A program made the position numbers and the translations under genes. 64,000 nucleotides of DNA, from the NCBI RefSeq assembly GCF_900249755.1, contig NZ_LT976853.1, positions 676,207 to 740,206 of the forward strand, given 5' to 3'. This document shows, piece by piece, positions 45,706 through 56,222 of this stretch; the stretch's first letter is position 1, and each line of letters begins with the position of its first letter. This DNA comes from Cupriavidus taiwanensis (GTDB lineage: Bacteria; Pseudomonadota; Gammaproteobacteria; Burkholderiales; Burkholderiaceae). A model generated the notes under the pieces. The model saw nothing but the letters and a program-made list of their open reading frames with translations, searched no databases and was not told the DNA's origin.

Positions 45706-46284
45706 ATGGAAGCCTTCTTCGACTGGCTGTTTGAAACCGTTGCCTTGCCCAAGGTCGGCCTGCCCGCGATCTTCGTGATCAGCCTGGTGTCGGCCACCTT
45801 GCTGCCGCTCGGGTCCGAGCCCGCCGTGTTCGGCTACGTCAAGCTCGACCCGCAGATGTTCTGGCCGGCGATCCTGGTGGCCACCGCCGGCAACACCGTC
45901 GGCGGCGCGATCGACTGGTGGCTGGGCTATGCCGCCAAGCTGGCGCTGGTGCGCTACCACAAGCGGCGCCGCGCGCGCGAGCACGAGGCCGAGCACCTGG
46001 AGCACCGCGCCCACGCGCGCAAGCCGCCCAAGCCCAAGCTGGACGCGCGCTACTTCCGCTGGATGCGGCGGCTGGGCCCGCCCACGCTGCTGCTGTCGTG
46101 GCTGCCCGGCGTAGGTGATCCATTGTGCACACTGGCGGGCTGGCTGCGGCTGTCGTTCTGGCCCAGCCTGGCCTGGATGGCGGTGGGCAAGTTCCTGCGC
46201 TACCTGGTCATGACCGCCAGCCTGATGTGGATCCCGGACACTTTCTGGCAGAACATTGCGCACACGGTGAAGGCCTGGTTCTGA
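45706..46284 (+). CDS. YqaA family (DedA/SNARE-associated) membrane protein
   Basis: 192-residue inner-membrane protein. Hydrophobic segments lie at about 18-37 and 50-75, then a long charged loop (YHKRRRAREHEAEHLEHRAHARKPPKP), then DARYFRWMRRLGPPTLLLSWLPGVGDPLCTLAGWLRLS, the SNARE-associated/DedA core motif with the conserved G and D. YqaA/DedA-like proteins are proposed lipid or polyprenyl-phosphate transporters. The long basic/His-rich insertion before the motif is notable. No Shine-Dalgarno is present at ATG 45706. Confidence 0.87.
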   Translation: MEAFFDWLFETVALPKVGLPAIFVISLVSATLLPLGSEPAVFGYVKLDPQMFWPAILVATAGNTVGGAIDWWLGYAAKLALVRYHKRRRAREHEAEHLEHRAHARKPPKPKLDARYFRWMRRLGPPTLLLSWLPGVGDPLCTLAGWLRLSFWPSLAWMAVGKFLRYLVMTASLMWIPDTFWQNIAHTVKAWF

Positions 46285-46463
46285 TTCCGGACCGTGCCGG
46301 CGCTGTCTCCGGGGGCGTCCGGGGTGCCGCAAAGGCGCTAATCCCTTGTTCCGACAAGGATTCCGTCATGCTGCGGTGCGGCGAAAGCAGGGCTTGAAGT
46401 ACAATCGCCCTTTACTGAACGATTCGCGCACTGTCCCCGTGCGCAGCAGGAAGCGGTCCCCCC

Positions 46464-49400
46464 ATGAACGCCCCACTCGTGCTCGACGCCAAGCTCGCCG
46501 CGCAGGACGCCCCGCCGCGCCTGCGTGAAATCCCCTATAACTACACGTCGTTCTCCGACCGCGAGATTGTCATCCGGCTGCTGGGCGAGGAAGCCTGGCG
46601 CATCCTGGACGAGCTGCGCAGCGAGCGCCGCACCGGTCGTTCCGCCCGCATGCTGTACGAGGTGCTGGGCGATATCTGGGTGGTTCGCCGCAACCCCTAC
46701 CTGCAGGACGACCTGCTGGAAAATCCCAAGCGCCGCCAGATGCTGGTCAGCGCGCTGCACCACCGCCTGAACGAGATCGAGAAGCGCCGCGCCGCCGACC
46801 GTGCCGAGCACGCCGAGCCCGCCGCCGAGGACCGCTCGCACCGCGTGGAGCAGCTGGTCGCGTTCGCCAAGCAGGCGATCGAGGACTTCAAGAACGAATT
46901 CGCCGCCGCCTACGACCTGCGCAAGCGCGCGCAGCGCGTGCTGGGCCGGGTCACGCAGAAGGACAACATCAAGTTCGACGGCCTGTCGCGCGTGTCGCAC
47001 GTGACCGACGCCACCGACTGGCGCGTGGAATACCCGTTTGTCGTGCTGACGCCCGATACCGAGGAAGAGATCGCCGGCCTGGTCAAGGGCTGCTTCGAGC
47101 TGGGCCTGACCATCATCCCGCGCGGGGGCGGCACCGGCTATACCGGCGGCGCCGTGCCGCTGACGCCGATGAGTGCGGTGATCAATACCGAGAAGCTGGA
47201 GCAGCTCGGCCCGGTCGAGCAGACCGACCTGCCTGGCGTGTCGCACAAGGTCGCGACCATCTTCTCCGGCGCCGGCGTGGTGACGCGCCGCGTCGCCGAT
47301 GCCGCCGACAAGGCGGGCCTGGTGTTCGCGGTCGACCCGACCTCGATCGATGCCTCGTGCATCGGCGGCAACGTGGCCATGAACGCAGGCGGCAAGAAGG
47401 CCGTGCTGTGGGGCACCGCGCTGGACAACCTGGCCTGGTGGCGCATGGTGGACCCGGAAGGCAACTGGCTGGAAATCACCCGGCTGGACCACAACCTGAG
47501 CAAGATCCACGACGTGCCGGTGGCCACCTTCGAACTGAAGTGGTCGGACGGCAACCGCGCCCCGGGCGAGAAGGTGCTGCGCACCGAGACGCTGGCGATC
47601 GAGGGCCGCAAGTTCCGCAAGGAAGGCCTGGGCAAGGACGTTACCGACAAGTTCCTGGCCGGCCTGCCCGGCGTGCAGAAGGAAGGCTGCGACGGCATCA
47701 TCACCAGCGCGCGCTGGATCCTGCACCGCATGCCGAAGCACATCCGCACCGTGTGCCTGGAGTTCTTCGGCCAGGCGCGCGACGCCATTCCCAGCATCGT
47801 CGAGATCAAGGACTTCCTCGACGCCGAGACCAAAAAACCGGGCGGCGCCATCCTGGCCGGCCTGGAGCACCTGGACGAGCGCTACCTGCGCGCGGTCGGC
47901 TATGCCACCAAGAGCAAGCGCAACGCCTTCCCGAAGATGGTGCTGATCGGCGATATCGTCGGCGACGATGAAGACGCCGTGGCGCGCGCCACCTCGGAAG
48001 TGATCCGCATGGCCAACGGCAAGAGCGGCGAAGGCTTTATCGCCGTCAGCCCGGAGGCGCGCAAGAAATTCTGGCTCGACCGTTCGCGTACCGCCGCCAT
48101 CGCCAAGCACACCAACGCCTTCAAGATCAATGAAGACGTGGTGATTCCGCTGAACCGGATGGGCGAGTACACCGACGGCATCGAGCGCATCAATATCGAG
48201 CTGTCGATCAAGAGCAAGCTCAAGCTGGTCGACACGCTGGAAGCGTTCTTCGCGCGCGGCAACCTGCCGCTGGGCCGCAGCGACGACGCCAACGAGATAC
48301 CCAGCGCCGAGCTGCTGGAAGACCGCGTGCAGCACGCGCTGACGCTGCTGCGCGAGGTGCGCGCGCGCTGGCGCTACCTGCAGGCGCACCTGGACACGCC
48401 GCTGGCGCAGGCCAAGGCCTCGCTGATCGGGCATGGGCTGGGGCTGCTGGGGCAGGAGTTCGAGGCGCGGCTGCAGCAGCAGCCGGACGCCAACGTGTTC
48501 CACCTGCTGCAGGACCGCACCATCCGCGTGTCGTGGAAGAACGAGATCCGCGCCGAGCTGCGCAAGATCTTCAACGGCGGCGAGTTCAAGCCGATCCTGG
48601 ACGAAGCCCAGAAGATCCACAAGCAGGTACTGCGCGGCCGCGTCTTCGTGGCGCTGCACATGCACGCCGGCGACGGCAACGTGCACACCAATATCCCGGT
48701 CAACTCCGACGACTACGACATGCTGCAGGACGCGCACCGCGCGGTGGCCCGCATCATGGACCTGGCGCGATCGCTCGACGGCGTGATCTCGGGCGAGCAC
48801 GGCATCGGCATCACCAAGCTGGAATTCCTCACCGAGGAAGAGATCGGCGACTTCCGCTCCTACAAGCTGAAGGTCGATCCGCAAGGCCGCTTCAACAAGG
48901 GCAAGCTGCTGCCCGGCGCCGACCTGCGCAATGCCTACACGCCGTCGTTCGGCCTGATGGGGCATGAGTCGATCATCATGCAGCAGAGCGATATCGGCGC
49001 CATTGCCGAAAGCGTCAAGGACTGCCTGCGCTGCGGCAAGTGCAAGCCGGTGTGCGCCACGCACGTGCCGCGCGCCAACCTGCTGTACAGCCCGCGCAAC
49101 AAGATCCTGGCGACCTCGCTGCTGGTCGAGGCCTTCCTGTATGAAGAGCAGACCCGCCGCGGCATCTCGGTCAAGCACTGGGACGAGTTCTCCGACGTGG
49201 CCGACCACTGCACGGTCTGCCACAAGTGCGTGACGCCGTGCCCGGTCAAGATCGACTTCGGCGACGTGTCGATGAACATGCGCAACCTGCTGCGCAAGAT
49301 GGGGCAGAAGAAGTTCAATCCCGGCACCGCGGCGTCGATGTTCTTCCTGAACGCCACCAACCCCGAGACCATCAACCTGACCCGCAAGGTCATGATCGAC

Positions 49401-50438
49401 TGGGGCTACAAGGCGCAGCGGCTGGGCAACGACGTGCTGAAGAAAATCGCGAAGAAGCAGACCGCGCATCCGCCCGCCACCGTGGGCAAGCCGCCGGTGC
49501 GCGAGCAGGTGATCCACTTCATCAACAAGAAGATGCCGGGCAACCTGCCCAAGAAGACCGCGCGCGCGCTGCTCGACATCGAAGACAACGAGATCGTGCC
49601 GATCATCCGCGACCCGAAGGCGACCACGCCGGAAACGGAAGCGGTGTTCTACTTCCCGGGCTGCGGCTCGGAGCGGCTGTTCTCGCAGGTGGGGCTGGCG
49701 ACGCAGGCGATGCTGTGGCACGTCGGCGTGCAGACCGTGCTGCCGCCGGGCTACCTGTGCTGCGGCTATCCGCAGCGCGGCAACGGCCAGTACGACAAGG
49801 CCGAGAAGATTGTCACCGACAACCGCGTGCTGTTCCACCGCGTGGCCAACACGCTGAACTACCTCGACATCAAGACCGTGGTGGTCAGTTGCGGCACCTG
49901 CTACGACCAGCTGGCGGGCTATGAATTCGACAAGATCTTCCCGGGCTGCCGCATCATCGACATCCACGAGTACCTGCTCGAGAAGGGCGTGAAGCTGGAA
50001 GGCGTGACCGGTACCCGCTACATGTACCACGATCCCTGCCACACCCCGATCAAGACCATGGACCCGACCAAGCTGGTCAACGACCTGATGGGCGGCAACA
50101 CCGGCGTGGGCAAGATCGAGAAGAACGAGCGCTGCTGCGGTGAATCGGGCACGCTGGCGGTGACGCGTCCTGACATTTCGACCCAGGTCCGCTTCCGCAA
50201 GGAAGAAGAGATGACCAGGGGCGCCGACAAGCTGCGCGCCGACGGCTTCACCGGCGACGTCAAGATCCTGACCAGCTGCCCGTCGTGCCTGCAGGGTTTG
50301 TCGCGCTACAAGGAAGATGCCACGGTGCAGGCGGATTACATCGTGATCGAGATGGCGAAGCATCTGCTGGGGGAGAACTGGATGCCGGAGTATGTGGCGA
50401 AGGCGAATGCGGGCGGGATCGAACGGGTGCTGGTGTAA
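46464..50438 (+). CDS. DUF3683/FAD-linked oxidase/4Fe-4S/CCG-domain oxidoreductase fusion
   Basis: 1324 residues. An N-terminal DUF3683 domain (1-150) is followed by an FAD PCMH-type binding domain (about 185-420, [19 protein letters not shown]) and a GlcD/D-lactate-dehydrogenase-type C-terminal domain with [15 protein letters not shown] and GEHGIG. A two-cluster ferredoxin domain has [11 protein letters not shown] at 854 and [12 protein letters not shown] at 916. Two cysteine-rich CCG domains follow (PGCGSERLF with [18 protein letters not shown] with [11 protein letters not shown]). It thus joins the roles of GlcD and GlcF in one chain and probably oxidises a 2-hydroxy acid such as D-lactate, feeding quinone or cytochrome; the substrate is inference. 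A TACAAT (46400-46405) is a possible -10 box. Confidence 0.93.
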   Translation: MNAPLVLDAKLAAQDAPPRLREIPYNYTSFSDREIVIRLLGEEAWRILDELRSERRTGRSARMLYEVLGDIWVVRRNPYLQDDLLENPKRRQMLVSALHHRLNEIEKRRAADRAEHAEPAAEDRSHRVEQLVAFAKQAIEDFKNEFAAAYDLRKRAQRVLGRVTQKDNIKFDGLSRVSHVTDATDWRVEYPFVVLTPDTEEEIAGLVKGCFELGLTIIPRGGGTGYTGGAVPLTPMSAVINTEKLEQLGPVEQTDLPGVSHKVATIFSGAGVVTRRVADAADKAGLVFAVDPTSIDASCIGGNVAMNAGGKKAVLWGTALDNLAWWRMVDPEGNWLEITRLDHNLSKIHDVPVATFELKWSDGNRAPGEKVLRTETLAIEGRKFRKEGLGKDVTDKFLAGLPGVQKEGCDGIITSARWILHRMPKHIRTVCLEFFGQARDAIPSIVEIKDFLDAETKKPGGAILAGLEHLDERYLRAVGYATKSKRNAFPKMVLIGDIVGDDEDAVARATSEVIRMANGKSGEGFIAVSPEARKKFWLDRSRTAAIAKHTNAFKINEDVVIPLNRMGEYTDGIERINIELSIKSKLKLVDTLEAFFARGNLPLGRSDDANEIPSAELLEDRVQHALTLLREVRARWRYLQAHLDTPLAQAKASLIGHGLGLLGQEFEARLQQQPDANVFHLLQDRTIRVSWKNEIRAELRKIFNGGEFKPILDEAQKIHKQVLRGRVFVALHMHAGDGNVHTNIPVNSDDYDMLQDAHRAVARIMDLARSLDGVISGEHGIGITKLEFLTEEEIGDFRSYKLKVDPQGRFNKGKLLPGADLRNAYTPSFGLMGHESIIMQQSDIGAIAESVKDCLRCGKCKPVCATHVPRANLLYSPRNKILATSLLVEAFLYEEQTRRGISVKHWDEFSDVADHCTVCHKCVTPCPVKIDFGDVSMNMRNLLRKMGQKKFNPGTAASMFFLNATNPETINLTRKVMIDWGYKAQRLGNDVLKKIAKKQTAHPPATVGKPPVREQVIHFINKKMPGNLPKKTARALLDIEDNEIVPIIRDPKATTPETEAVFYFPGCGSERLFSQVGLATQAMLWHVGVQTVLPPGYLCCGYPQRGNGQYDKAEKIVTDNRVLFHRVANTLNYLDIKTVVVSCGTCYDQLAGYEFDKIFPGCRIIDIHEYLLEKGVKLEGVTGTRYMYHDPCHTPIKTMDPTKLVNDLMGGNTGVGKIEKNERCCGESGTLAVTRPDISTQVRFRKEEEMTRGADKLRADGFTGDVKILTSCPSCLQGLSRYKEDATVQADYIVIEMAKHLLGENWMPEYVAKANAGGIERVLV

Positions 50439-50461
50439 AGGCTGACGACGTTTAACTCCCC

Positions 50462-50509
50462 GCTTGTTTGCTCCCCTCTCCCACTTGTGGGAGAGGGGAG
50501 CAAACAAGC
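50462..50509. repeat. Single-hairpin relative of the palindromic repeat
   Basis: A 22-bp inverted repeat GCTTGTTTGCTCCCCTCTCCCA / TGGGAGAGGGGAGCAAACAAGC with a 4-nt loop, 24 bp after the oxidoreductase stop. It is half of the two-hairpin element with longer arms. There is no T-tract, so it is not a standard terminator, though it may block 3' exonucleases. Confidence 0.85.
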
Positions 50510-50555
50510 GGGGTCTTGGTATGCATCGAGCATTCCAACCCGAACAAGGATCTCC

Positions 50556-50993
50556 ATGCCCCGCACCCCCAACTGCCCCCTCTGCGAAACCGACGGCGGC
50601 GAGCTGGTCTGGATGGGCGACCGCGCCCGCCTGATCCTGGTCGAGCATGACCGTTTCCCGGGCTTCTGCCGCATCGTCTGGAACGACCACGTGGCCGAGC
50701 TGAGCGACCTGGACGAGGGCGACCAGGCCTGGCTGATGCGGCTGGTCGCGCGCGTCGAGCGGGTGGTGCGCGAGGTGATGACGCCCGACAAGGTCAACCT
50801 GGCGGCGTTCGGCAACATGGTGCCGCACCTGCACTGGCATATCATCCCGCGCTACCGCTGGGACACGCATTTCCCCGAGGCGATCTGGGCCGCGCCGCAG
50901 CGCGCGGCGGACCCCGTGCGCGTGCAGGAGCTGGCCAGCCGGCTGCCGGCGCTGCGCACGGCGCTGGCGCTGGTCGAGGCGGACGACGCCTGA
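50556..50993 (+). CDS. HIT family protein
   Basis: 145 residues of the histidine-triad hydrolase/transferase superfamily. N-terminal CPLCETDGG looks like a zinc-binding pair. The active site is MVPHLHWHIIPRYRWD (H-x-H-x-H). Members hydrolyse nucleotide phosphoramidates or dinucleotides; the exact substrate is unknown. ATG 50556 has AAGGA upstream. The downstream 159-bp gap shows nothing notable. Confidence 0.9.
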   Translation: MPRTPNCPLCETDGGELVWMGDRARLILVEHDRFPGFCRIVWNDHVAELSDLDEGDQAWLMRLVARVERVVREVMTPDKVNLAAFGNMVPHLHWHIIPRYRWDTHFPEAIWAAPQRAADPVRVQELASRLPALRTALALVEADDA

Positions 50994-51152
50994 GGCCGCC
51001 GGCCGGCGACAAGCCGCGCGCGCGGAGCCCGCGGAACCCGCGGAACCCGCGCAGGGCCGCGACCGTCTGAATGCTGTTGCCGCCGTGGCCCGCCACGGTA
51101 TCCAGAACAACAAGCCCGGCCGGCCTGCGCTGGCGGGCCAAGCGCTGCCGCT

Positions 51153-53018
51153 ATGTCCTCCACACCGACTTCCGTCACCGTACCGGGCCCTGCCGTACCG
51201 GCCCAGGCCCTGAAGATCCAGAGCCGCCTGCGCATGGGCGCGACCTGGGCGCTGATCAAGCCCTACTGGAAATCCGAAGACCGCCTCGCCGGGCTGGGGC
51301 TGCTGGCGCTGGTGGTGGTGCTCAACCTGGGCATCGTCTATATCAACGTGCTGCTCAACGAATGGAACCGCGTGTTCTACAACGCGCTGGAGCAGCGCGA
51401 CTATGCCTCGTTCAAGGTGCTGCTGCTGCGCTTCTCGTGGATCGCGGCGTTCTTTATCGTCGCGGCGATCTCGCGCCAGTACTACACCATGATGCTGCAG
51501 ATGCGCTGGCGTACCTGGATGACCGGCCGCTTCATGGGGCACTGGCTGGGGCACCAGGCCTACTACCGCATCGAGCAGACCCACGCCACCGACAACCCCG
51601 ACCAGCGTATTGCCGATGACCTGCGGCTGTTCACCGACGGCGCGCTGTCGCTGTCGCTGGGGCTGCTCAACTCGGTGGTGACGCTGCTGTCGTTCGTCGG
51701 CATCCTGTGGACGGTGTCGGGCCCGATCAGCTTTGCGCTGGGCGGCACCGAGTGGACCATCCCGGGCTATATGGTCTGGTTCGCGGCCGGCTATGCGGTG
51801 ATCGGTTCGCTGGTGGCGCACGTGGTCGGCCGCCCGCTGATCGGCCTGAACTTCCAGCAGGAGCAGTACGAGGCCGACTTCCGTTTCACGCTGGTGCGCC
51901 TGCGCGAGAACAGCGAGCCGGTGGCGCTGTACCGCGGCGAGCCGACCGAGCAGGCCGGCCTGCGCGCGCGCTTCGACCGCATCCGCGCCAACTGGAACCA
52001 GCTGATGCGCTATACGCGGCGGCTGACCTTCGTCAGTTCCGGCTATGCGCAGTTCGCCATCATCTTCCCGATCCTGGTCGCGGCGCCGCGCTACTTTGCC
52101 GGCAAGATGACGCTGGGCGGGCTGATGCAGACCAGTTCGGCGTTCGGCCAGGTGCAGGGCGCGCTGTCGTGGTTTGTCGACAGCTACGCCACGCTGGTGG
52201 GCTGGAAGGCGGCGGCCAACCGGCTGATCGACTTCCAGGAAGCGATCCGCGTGGCCGAGCGGCAGGAAGCCGCGCAGGACGGCAGCCGCGATATCGAGGT
52301 GGCGTACCACGGCCGGCCGCAGGAAGGCATCGCCATCGACAGCCTGGCGCTGGCCTTGCCGGTGCGCGCCGCGCGCGGCGCGGCGGTGGGACAGCGCCCG
52401 CTGGTGGCGCCGTTCTCGCTGGCGGTGGCGCCGGGCGAGCGCTGGCTGGTCAGCGGCCCGTCGGGCTGCGGCAAGAGCGTGCTGTTCCGCGCGCTGGCCG
52501 GGATCTGGCCGTACGGCAGCGGCACCGTGACCATGCCCGAGGGCGCGCGGCGGCTGTTCCTGCCGCAGCGCAGCTACCTGCCGATCGGCACGCTGGCCGA
52601 TGCGCTGGCCTACCCCGACGCCGGCACCCAGCACAGCAAGGAGGTGCTGCAGGCGGCGCTGCGGCAGACCCGCCTGGCCGCGCTGGCGGACCAGCTCGAC
52701 GTGTTCGACAACTGGTCGCTGCGGCTGTCGCCGGGGGAGCAGCAACGCCTGGCCTTCGCGCGCGCGCTGCTGCAGAAGCCGGACTACCTGTTTCTCGACG
52801 AAGCCACCAGCGCGCTGGACGAGGACACCGAGCGCGCCATGTACCAGCTGATGGTGGAGCAGCTGCCGCAAGCCGCCATCGTCAGCATTGCGCACCGCAG
52901 CACCGTGGCGACGTTCCACCAGCGCCGGCTGCGCTACGTGCCGCAGGACGCGCAAGCGGCCCGGGCTGCGCAAGCTGGCGAGCCTGGGGTAAGCTATCGG
53001 GTCGTATGCGAAGCGTGA
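51153..53018 (+). CDS. SbmA/BacA-like (YddA-type) ABC transporter, fused permease-ATPase
   Basis: 621 residues. The N-terminal SbmA/BacA-like membrane domain (1-340) has NVLLNEWNRVFYNALEQRDYASFK and DNPDQRIADDLRLF. The C-terminal ATPase has Walker A GPSGCGKSVLFRAL, signature LSPGEQQRLAFARALL and Walker B YLFLDEATSALDE. Homologues (YddA, mycobacterial vitamin B12 importer Rv1819c) transport peptides, B12 or long-chain acids; direction and cargo are unknown here. The first ATG with family homology is 51153, without a strong ribosome-binding site. Confidence 0.93.
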   Translation: MSSTPTSVTVPGPAVPAQALKIQSRLRMGATWALIKPYWKSEDRLAGLGLLALVVVLNLGIVYINVLLNEWNRVFYNALEQRDYASFKVLLLRFSWIAAFFIVAAISRQYYTMMLQMRWRTWMTGRFMGHWLGHQAYYRIEQTHATDNPDQRIADDLRLFTDGALSLSLGLLNSVVTLLSFVGILWTVSGPISFALGGTEWTIPGYMVWFAAGYAVIGSLVAHVVGRPLIGLNFQQEQYEADFRFTLVRLRENSEPVALYRGEPTEQAGLRARFDRIRANWNQLMRYTRRLTFVSSGYAQFAIIFPILVAAPRYFAGKMTLGGLMQTSSAFGQVQGALSWFVDSYATLVGWKAAANRLIDFQEAIRVAERQEAAQDGSRDIEVAYHGRPQEGIAIDSLALALPVRAARGAAVGQRPLVAPFSLAVAPGERWLVSGPSGCGKSVLFRALAGIWPYGSGTVTMPEGARRLFLPQRSYLPIGTLADALAYPDAGTQHSKEVLQAALRQTRLAALADQLDVFDNWSLRLSPGEQQRLAFARALLQKPDYLFLDEATSALDEDTERAMYQLMVEQLPQAAIVSIAHRSTVATFHQRRLRYVPQDAQAARAAQAGEPGVSYRVVCEA

Positions 53019-53113
53019 TGCGGGCTGCGGCAGCCGGCGCGGCCACCGCGGCATCATGCGGCATCATGCGGCAATCACCCCTCAGGAGCGCCCGTCACCG
53101 GGCTGCAATCACC

Positions 53114-53530
53114 ATGGCAGGCCTGGAAAAAGATACCCCCCATCCCACCGCGCTGACGGTCCACACGCAATCGCGCGTGCTCGAGATCGGCTTCGACAAC
53201 GGCCGCAGCTTCCGGCTGCCGTTCGAGCTGCTGCGCGTCTATTCGCCCTCCGCCGAAGTCCAGGGCCATGGCCCCGGGCAGGACGTGCTGCAGACCGGCA
53301 AGCGCGAGGTCGGCGTCGAGGCGGTCGAGCCGGTCGGCAACTACGCCATCCAGATCCGCTTTTCCGACGGCCACGACACCGGCATCTATTCGTGGGACCT
53401 GCTGTACCGCCTGGGCGACAACCAGGACGCGTTGTGGCAGGACTACCTGCAGCGCCTGGCAGCGGCCGGCGCCGACCGCGACACCCCGATGCCCGCCGCC
53501 GGCGGCGGGCACGCCTGCGGCCATCATTGA
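53114..53530 (+). CDS. DUF971 domain protein
   Basis: 138 residues. The DUF971 domain (about 10-105, also found at the N-terminus of gamma-butyrobetaine hydroxylase) has LEIGFDNGRSFRLPFELLRVYSPSAEVQGHG and YAIQIRFSDGHDTGIYSWDLLYRLG. A Gly/Ala tail ends GGGHACGHH, which could bind metal. It is probably a metal-binding accessory protein; function unknown. It lies 31 bp upstream of ubiE and is probably co-transcribed. Confidence 0.9.
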   Translation: MAGLEKDTPHPTALTVHTQSRVLEIGFDNGRSFRLPFELLRVYSPSAEVQGHGPGQDVLQTGKREVGVEAVEPVGNYAIQIRFSDGHDTGIYSWDLLYRLGDNQDALWQDYLQRLAAAGADRDTPMPAAGGGHACGHH

Positions 53531-53561
53531 GCCGCCCCCGACAATCCTGGAGTCTTGAAAG

Positions 53562-54293
53562 ATGAGTGAAACCCACTTCGGGTTCGAAAAGGTCGACGAA
53601 ACCGAAAAGGCCGGCAAGGTTGCCGGCGTGTTCCATTCGGTGGCCGCCAAGTACGACGTGATGAACGACCTGATGTCGGGCGGCATGCACCGGCTGTGGA
53701 AGATGTTCACCATCGCCCAGGCCGGGGTGCGCCCGGGCCACAGGGTGCTGGACATTGCCGGCGGCACCGGCGACCTGGCCAAGGCGTTCGCGAAGCAGGC
53801 CGGCCCGACCGGCCAGGTCTGGCTGACCGACATCAACGAGTCGATGCTGCGCGTCGGCCGCGACCGGCTGCTGAACAAGGGCATCGTCACGCCGGTGGCG
53901 CTGTGCGACGCCGAGAAGATCCCGTTCCCCGACAACTACTTCGACCTGGTCACGGTGGCGTTCGGGCTGCGCAACATGACGCACAAGGAAGCCGCGCTGG
54001 CCGAGATGCGCCGCGTGGTCAAGCCGGGCGGCAAGGTCATGGTGCTAGAGTTCTCCAAGGTATGGAAACCGCTGGAGAAGGCCTACGACGTCTATTCTTT
54101 CAAGGTGCTGCCGTGGCTGGGCGAACGCGTGGCAGGGGATGCCCCCAGCTATCGCTATCTCGCAGAATCGATCAGAATGCATCCAGACCAGGTTTCACTT
54201 GTACGCTTAATGGAACATGCGGGCCTGGAGAATGTCGAATACTTCAATCTGACGGCCGGAGTGGTGGCGCTCCATGTCGGACGCAAGTATTGA
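53562..54293 (+). CDS. ubiE: Ubiquinone/menaquinone C-methyltransferase UbiE
   Basis: 243 residues. The SAM-binding motif is [20 protein letters not shown]. Family motifs [39 protein letters not shown] and [16 protein letters not shown] are present. It performs the C-methylation step of ubiquinone synthesis at the membrane. The gene begins a ubiquinone cluster (ubiE, then ubiJ and ubiB) interrupted by a Tim44-like gene. Confidence 0.96.
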   Translation: MSETHFGFEKVDETEKAGKVAGVFHSVAAKYDVMNDLMSGGMHRLWKMFTIAQAGVRPGHRVLDIAGGTGDLAKAFAKQAGPTGQVWLTDINESMLRVGRDRLLNKGIVTPVALCDAEKIPFPDNYFDLVTVAFGLRNMTHKEAALAEMRRVVKPGGKVMVLEFSKVWKPLEKAYDVYSFKVLPWLGERVAGDAPSYRYLAESIRMHPDQVSLVRLMEHAGLENVEYFNLTAGVVALHVGRKY

Positions 54294-54366
54294 GAACACT
54301 TGAAAGAACACTTGAAATCGCCATGCTCGCCCGAATATGGGCGAAACTGACAGGGGATAACAGCAT

Positions 54367-55335
54367 ATGTCGTCAATTCGTGGAAAATTCCTGGTGGGGT
54401 CGCTGGTCACGGCGCTGGCCGTCGGCATGGCGTTCGACGCCGAGGCCAAGCGCATGGGCGGCTCGCGCAGCATTGGCAAGCAGTCCGAGTCGGTGACCCA
54501 GCGCCAGCAGACCCAGCCCACCTCGCCGACGCAGCAGGCGCAACCCGCACAGCAGGCAGCGCCGGCCACCGCCGGGGCAGCCGGCGCGGCCGCGGCCGCG
54601 GCGCCCAAGCGCAACTGGGGCGGCATCCTGGGCGGCATCGCCGCCGGCCTGGGCATCGGCTGGCTGCTGTCGCACTTCGGCCTGGGCGGTGCGGCACTGA
54701 CCTTCCTGTCCAACCTGATCCTGATCGCGCTGGTGGCGTTCGCCGCGATCTGGCTGATCCGCAAGTTCCGCGGCAGCAAGCGCACGGCTCAACCGGCCTA
54801 CGCCGGTGCCGGCGGCGCGCCGAACCTGGGCCGCAACGCCGAGCCGATGTTCCGCGGCGAGCCGACGCCGGTGTCGTCGGGTAGCCAGTCCGCCAGCCCG
54901 GTGCTGCCGGCAACGGCAGCCCCGCTCGCGGCCGGTGCCGTGGCGCAGCAGCCGTGGGGCGTGCCGGCCGACTTCGATACCGAAGCCTTCCTGCGCAACG
55001 CCAAGGTCCACTTCGTGCGCCTGCAGGCCGCGTGGGATGCCGGCAACCTGGACGATATCCGCGAGTTCACCACGCCGGAAATGTTCGCCGAGATCAAGAT
55101 GGACCTGTCCGAGCGCGGCGCCGAGGTCAACAAGACCGACGTGGTCACGCTGGAAGCGCAGCTGCTCGGCATCGAGTCGGCCGCGGCCCAGCATATCGCC
55201 AGCGTGCGTTTCTCGGGCATGATCCGCGAGAAGGCGGGCGAGGCGGCGCAGCCGTTCGGCGAGGTCTGGAACCTGGCCAAGCCTGCCAGCGGCAACGGCG
55301 GCTGGCTGCTGGCCGGGATCCAGCAAGAGTCCTGA
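54367..55335 (+). CDS. Tim44-like domain membrane protein
   Basis: 322 residues. Signal-like N-terminus, then AKRMGGSRSIGKQ and a long Gln/Ala/Pro-rich linker (about 40-78). Two hydrophobic segments follow (GGILGGIAAGLGIGWLLSHFG and TFLSNLILIALVAFAAIWLI). After a second low-complexity linker comes a C-terminal Tim44-like fold (about 200-320, DTEAFLRNAKVHFVRLQAAWDAGNLDDIREFTTPEMFAE). Bacterial Tim44-like proteins are membrane-associated; no clear role is known. It is followed by a terminator. Confidence 0.9.
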   Translation: MSSIRGKFLVGSLVTALAVGMAFDAEAKRMGGSRSIGKQSESVTQRQQTQPTSPTQQAQPAQQAAPATAGAAGAAAAAAPKRNWGGILGGIAAGLGIGWLLSHFGLGGAALTFLSNLILIALVAFAAIWLIRKFRGSKRTAQPAYAGAGGAPNLGRNAEPMFRGEPTPVSSGSQSASPVLPATAAPLAAGAVAQQPWGVPADFDTEAFLRNAKVHFVRLQAAWDAGNLDDIREFTTPEMFAEIKMDLSERGAEVNKTDVVTLEAQLLGIESAAAQHIASVRFSGMIREKAGEAAQPFGEVWNLAKPASGNGGWLLAGIQQES

Positions 55336-55383
55336 TGCCGCACCCCGCGGCGGTGATGCGCCGGGGGAGTAGCTTAGAATGGA

Positions 55384-55411
55384 GGCCCACGCGAAAGCGT
55401 GGGCCTTTTTT
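55384..55411 (+). terminator. Rho-independent terminator
   Basis: Nine-bp perfect stem GGCCCACGC / GCGTGGGCC (55384-55392 with 55397-55405), GAAA tetraloop and a T6 tract. It separates the Tim44-like gene from ubiJ. Confidence 0.95.
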
Positions 55412-55456
55412 GTCTGGGACGCCAGCCGTCGCCGCCTGCCCGCCAACCGCGCTGTC

Positions 55457-56155
55457 ATGAATACTCTGCCTTCCGCCCTGGCCACGCCTGCCGTTTCGGC
55501 ACTGAACCACCTGCTCGAGCAGGAGCCGTGGGCCCGCAACCAGCTGGCGCCGTTTGCCGGACGCGTGATCCGCTTCGATGCCGCCGCCTTCGAGCTGTCG
55601 CTGAAGGTGACCGAGCACGGCTGCACCGAACTGGCGCCGGCGGCCGAGGCGCCGGCGGTGACGCTGCGCGTGCCGGTGCAGCAGTGGCCGCTGGTCGCCG
55701 CCGACGTGGCCGAGGGCGGCCAGGCCGCCGCCATGCGCCATGTGCGCATCGAGGGCGACGCCGAGCTGGCCAACACGGTGTCGACGCTGGCGCGCAACCT
55801 GCGCTGGGATGCCGCCGAGGACCTGTCGCGCGCGCTGCGCGGCATCCTGGGCGGCCCGGTCAGCGACAGCGTGGCGCAGCGCGTGGTCGACGGCGCGCGC
55901 CAGGTCCATGCACAGGCCACGCGCGTGGGCCGCGCGCTGGTCGACAACGTCACCGACTACTTGCTCGACGAGCAGCCGACGCTGGTGCGCCACGCCGCGC
56001 TCGACGAATTCGGCGCCGACGTCGGCCGGCTGCGCGACCGCCTGGCGCGGCTGGAGAAGCGCCTGGAACGGCTGGAGCGCGGCGGCACGCCGCCCGCGCC
56101 AGGCCAGTCCGGCCAGTCCGGCACGAGCGGCAAGCTGCCGTCGCCGCACCGCTGA
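55457..56155 (+). CDS. ubiJ: Ubiquinone biosynthesis accessory factor UbiJ (SCP2 domain)
   Basis: 232 residues. The N-terminal SCP2-like lipid-binding domain (about 10-115, LNHLLEQEPWARNQLAPFAGRVIRF, VRIEGDAELANTVSTLARNLRWD) is followed by helices and a C-terminal coiled coil (GRLRDRLARLEKRLERLERG). UbiJ binds quinone intermediates in the Ubi complex. Its place just before ubiB supports the assignment. The start is ATG 55457. Confidence 0.92.
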   Translation: MNTLPSALATPAVSALNHLLEQEPWARNQLAPFAGRVIRFDAAAFELSLKVTEHGCTELAPAAEAPAVTLRVPVQQWPLVAADVAEGGQAAAMRHVRIEGDAELANTVSTLARNLRWDAAEDLSRALRGILGGPVSDSVAQRVVDGARQVHAQATRVGRALVDNVTDYLLDEQPTLVRHAALDEFGADVGRLRDRLARLEKRLERLERGGTPPAPGQSGQSGTSGKLPSPHR

Positions 56156-56222
56156 GCCGGCCCCGCCGCGCTTGCCCCCCAACCTCCGCTGACTGCCTGC
56201 CCGGCCCTGTGAAGACTCCCGA

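Noticed and set aside
50462..50509. Rho-independent terminator after the oxidoreductase
   Set aside because: The stem is strong but no T-tract follows on either strand; it is better explained as a relative of the palindromic repeat.
46338..53057. 2239-codon open frame on the minus strand
   Set aside because: It lies opposite the FAD/FeS oxidoreductase, HIT and ABC transporter genes, which have intact motifs. The antisense product is low-complexity His/Arg/Gln and is explained by codon bias.
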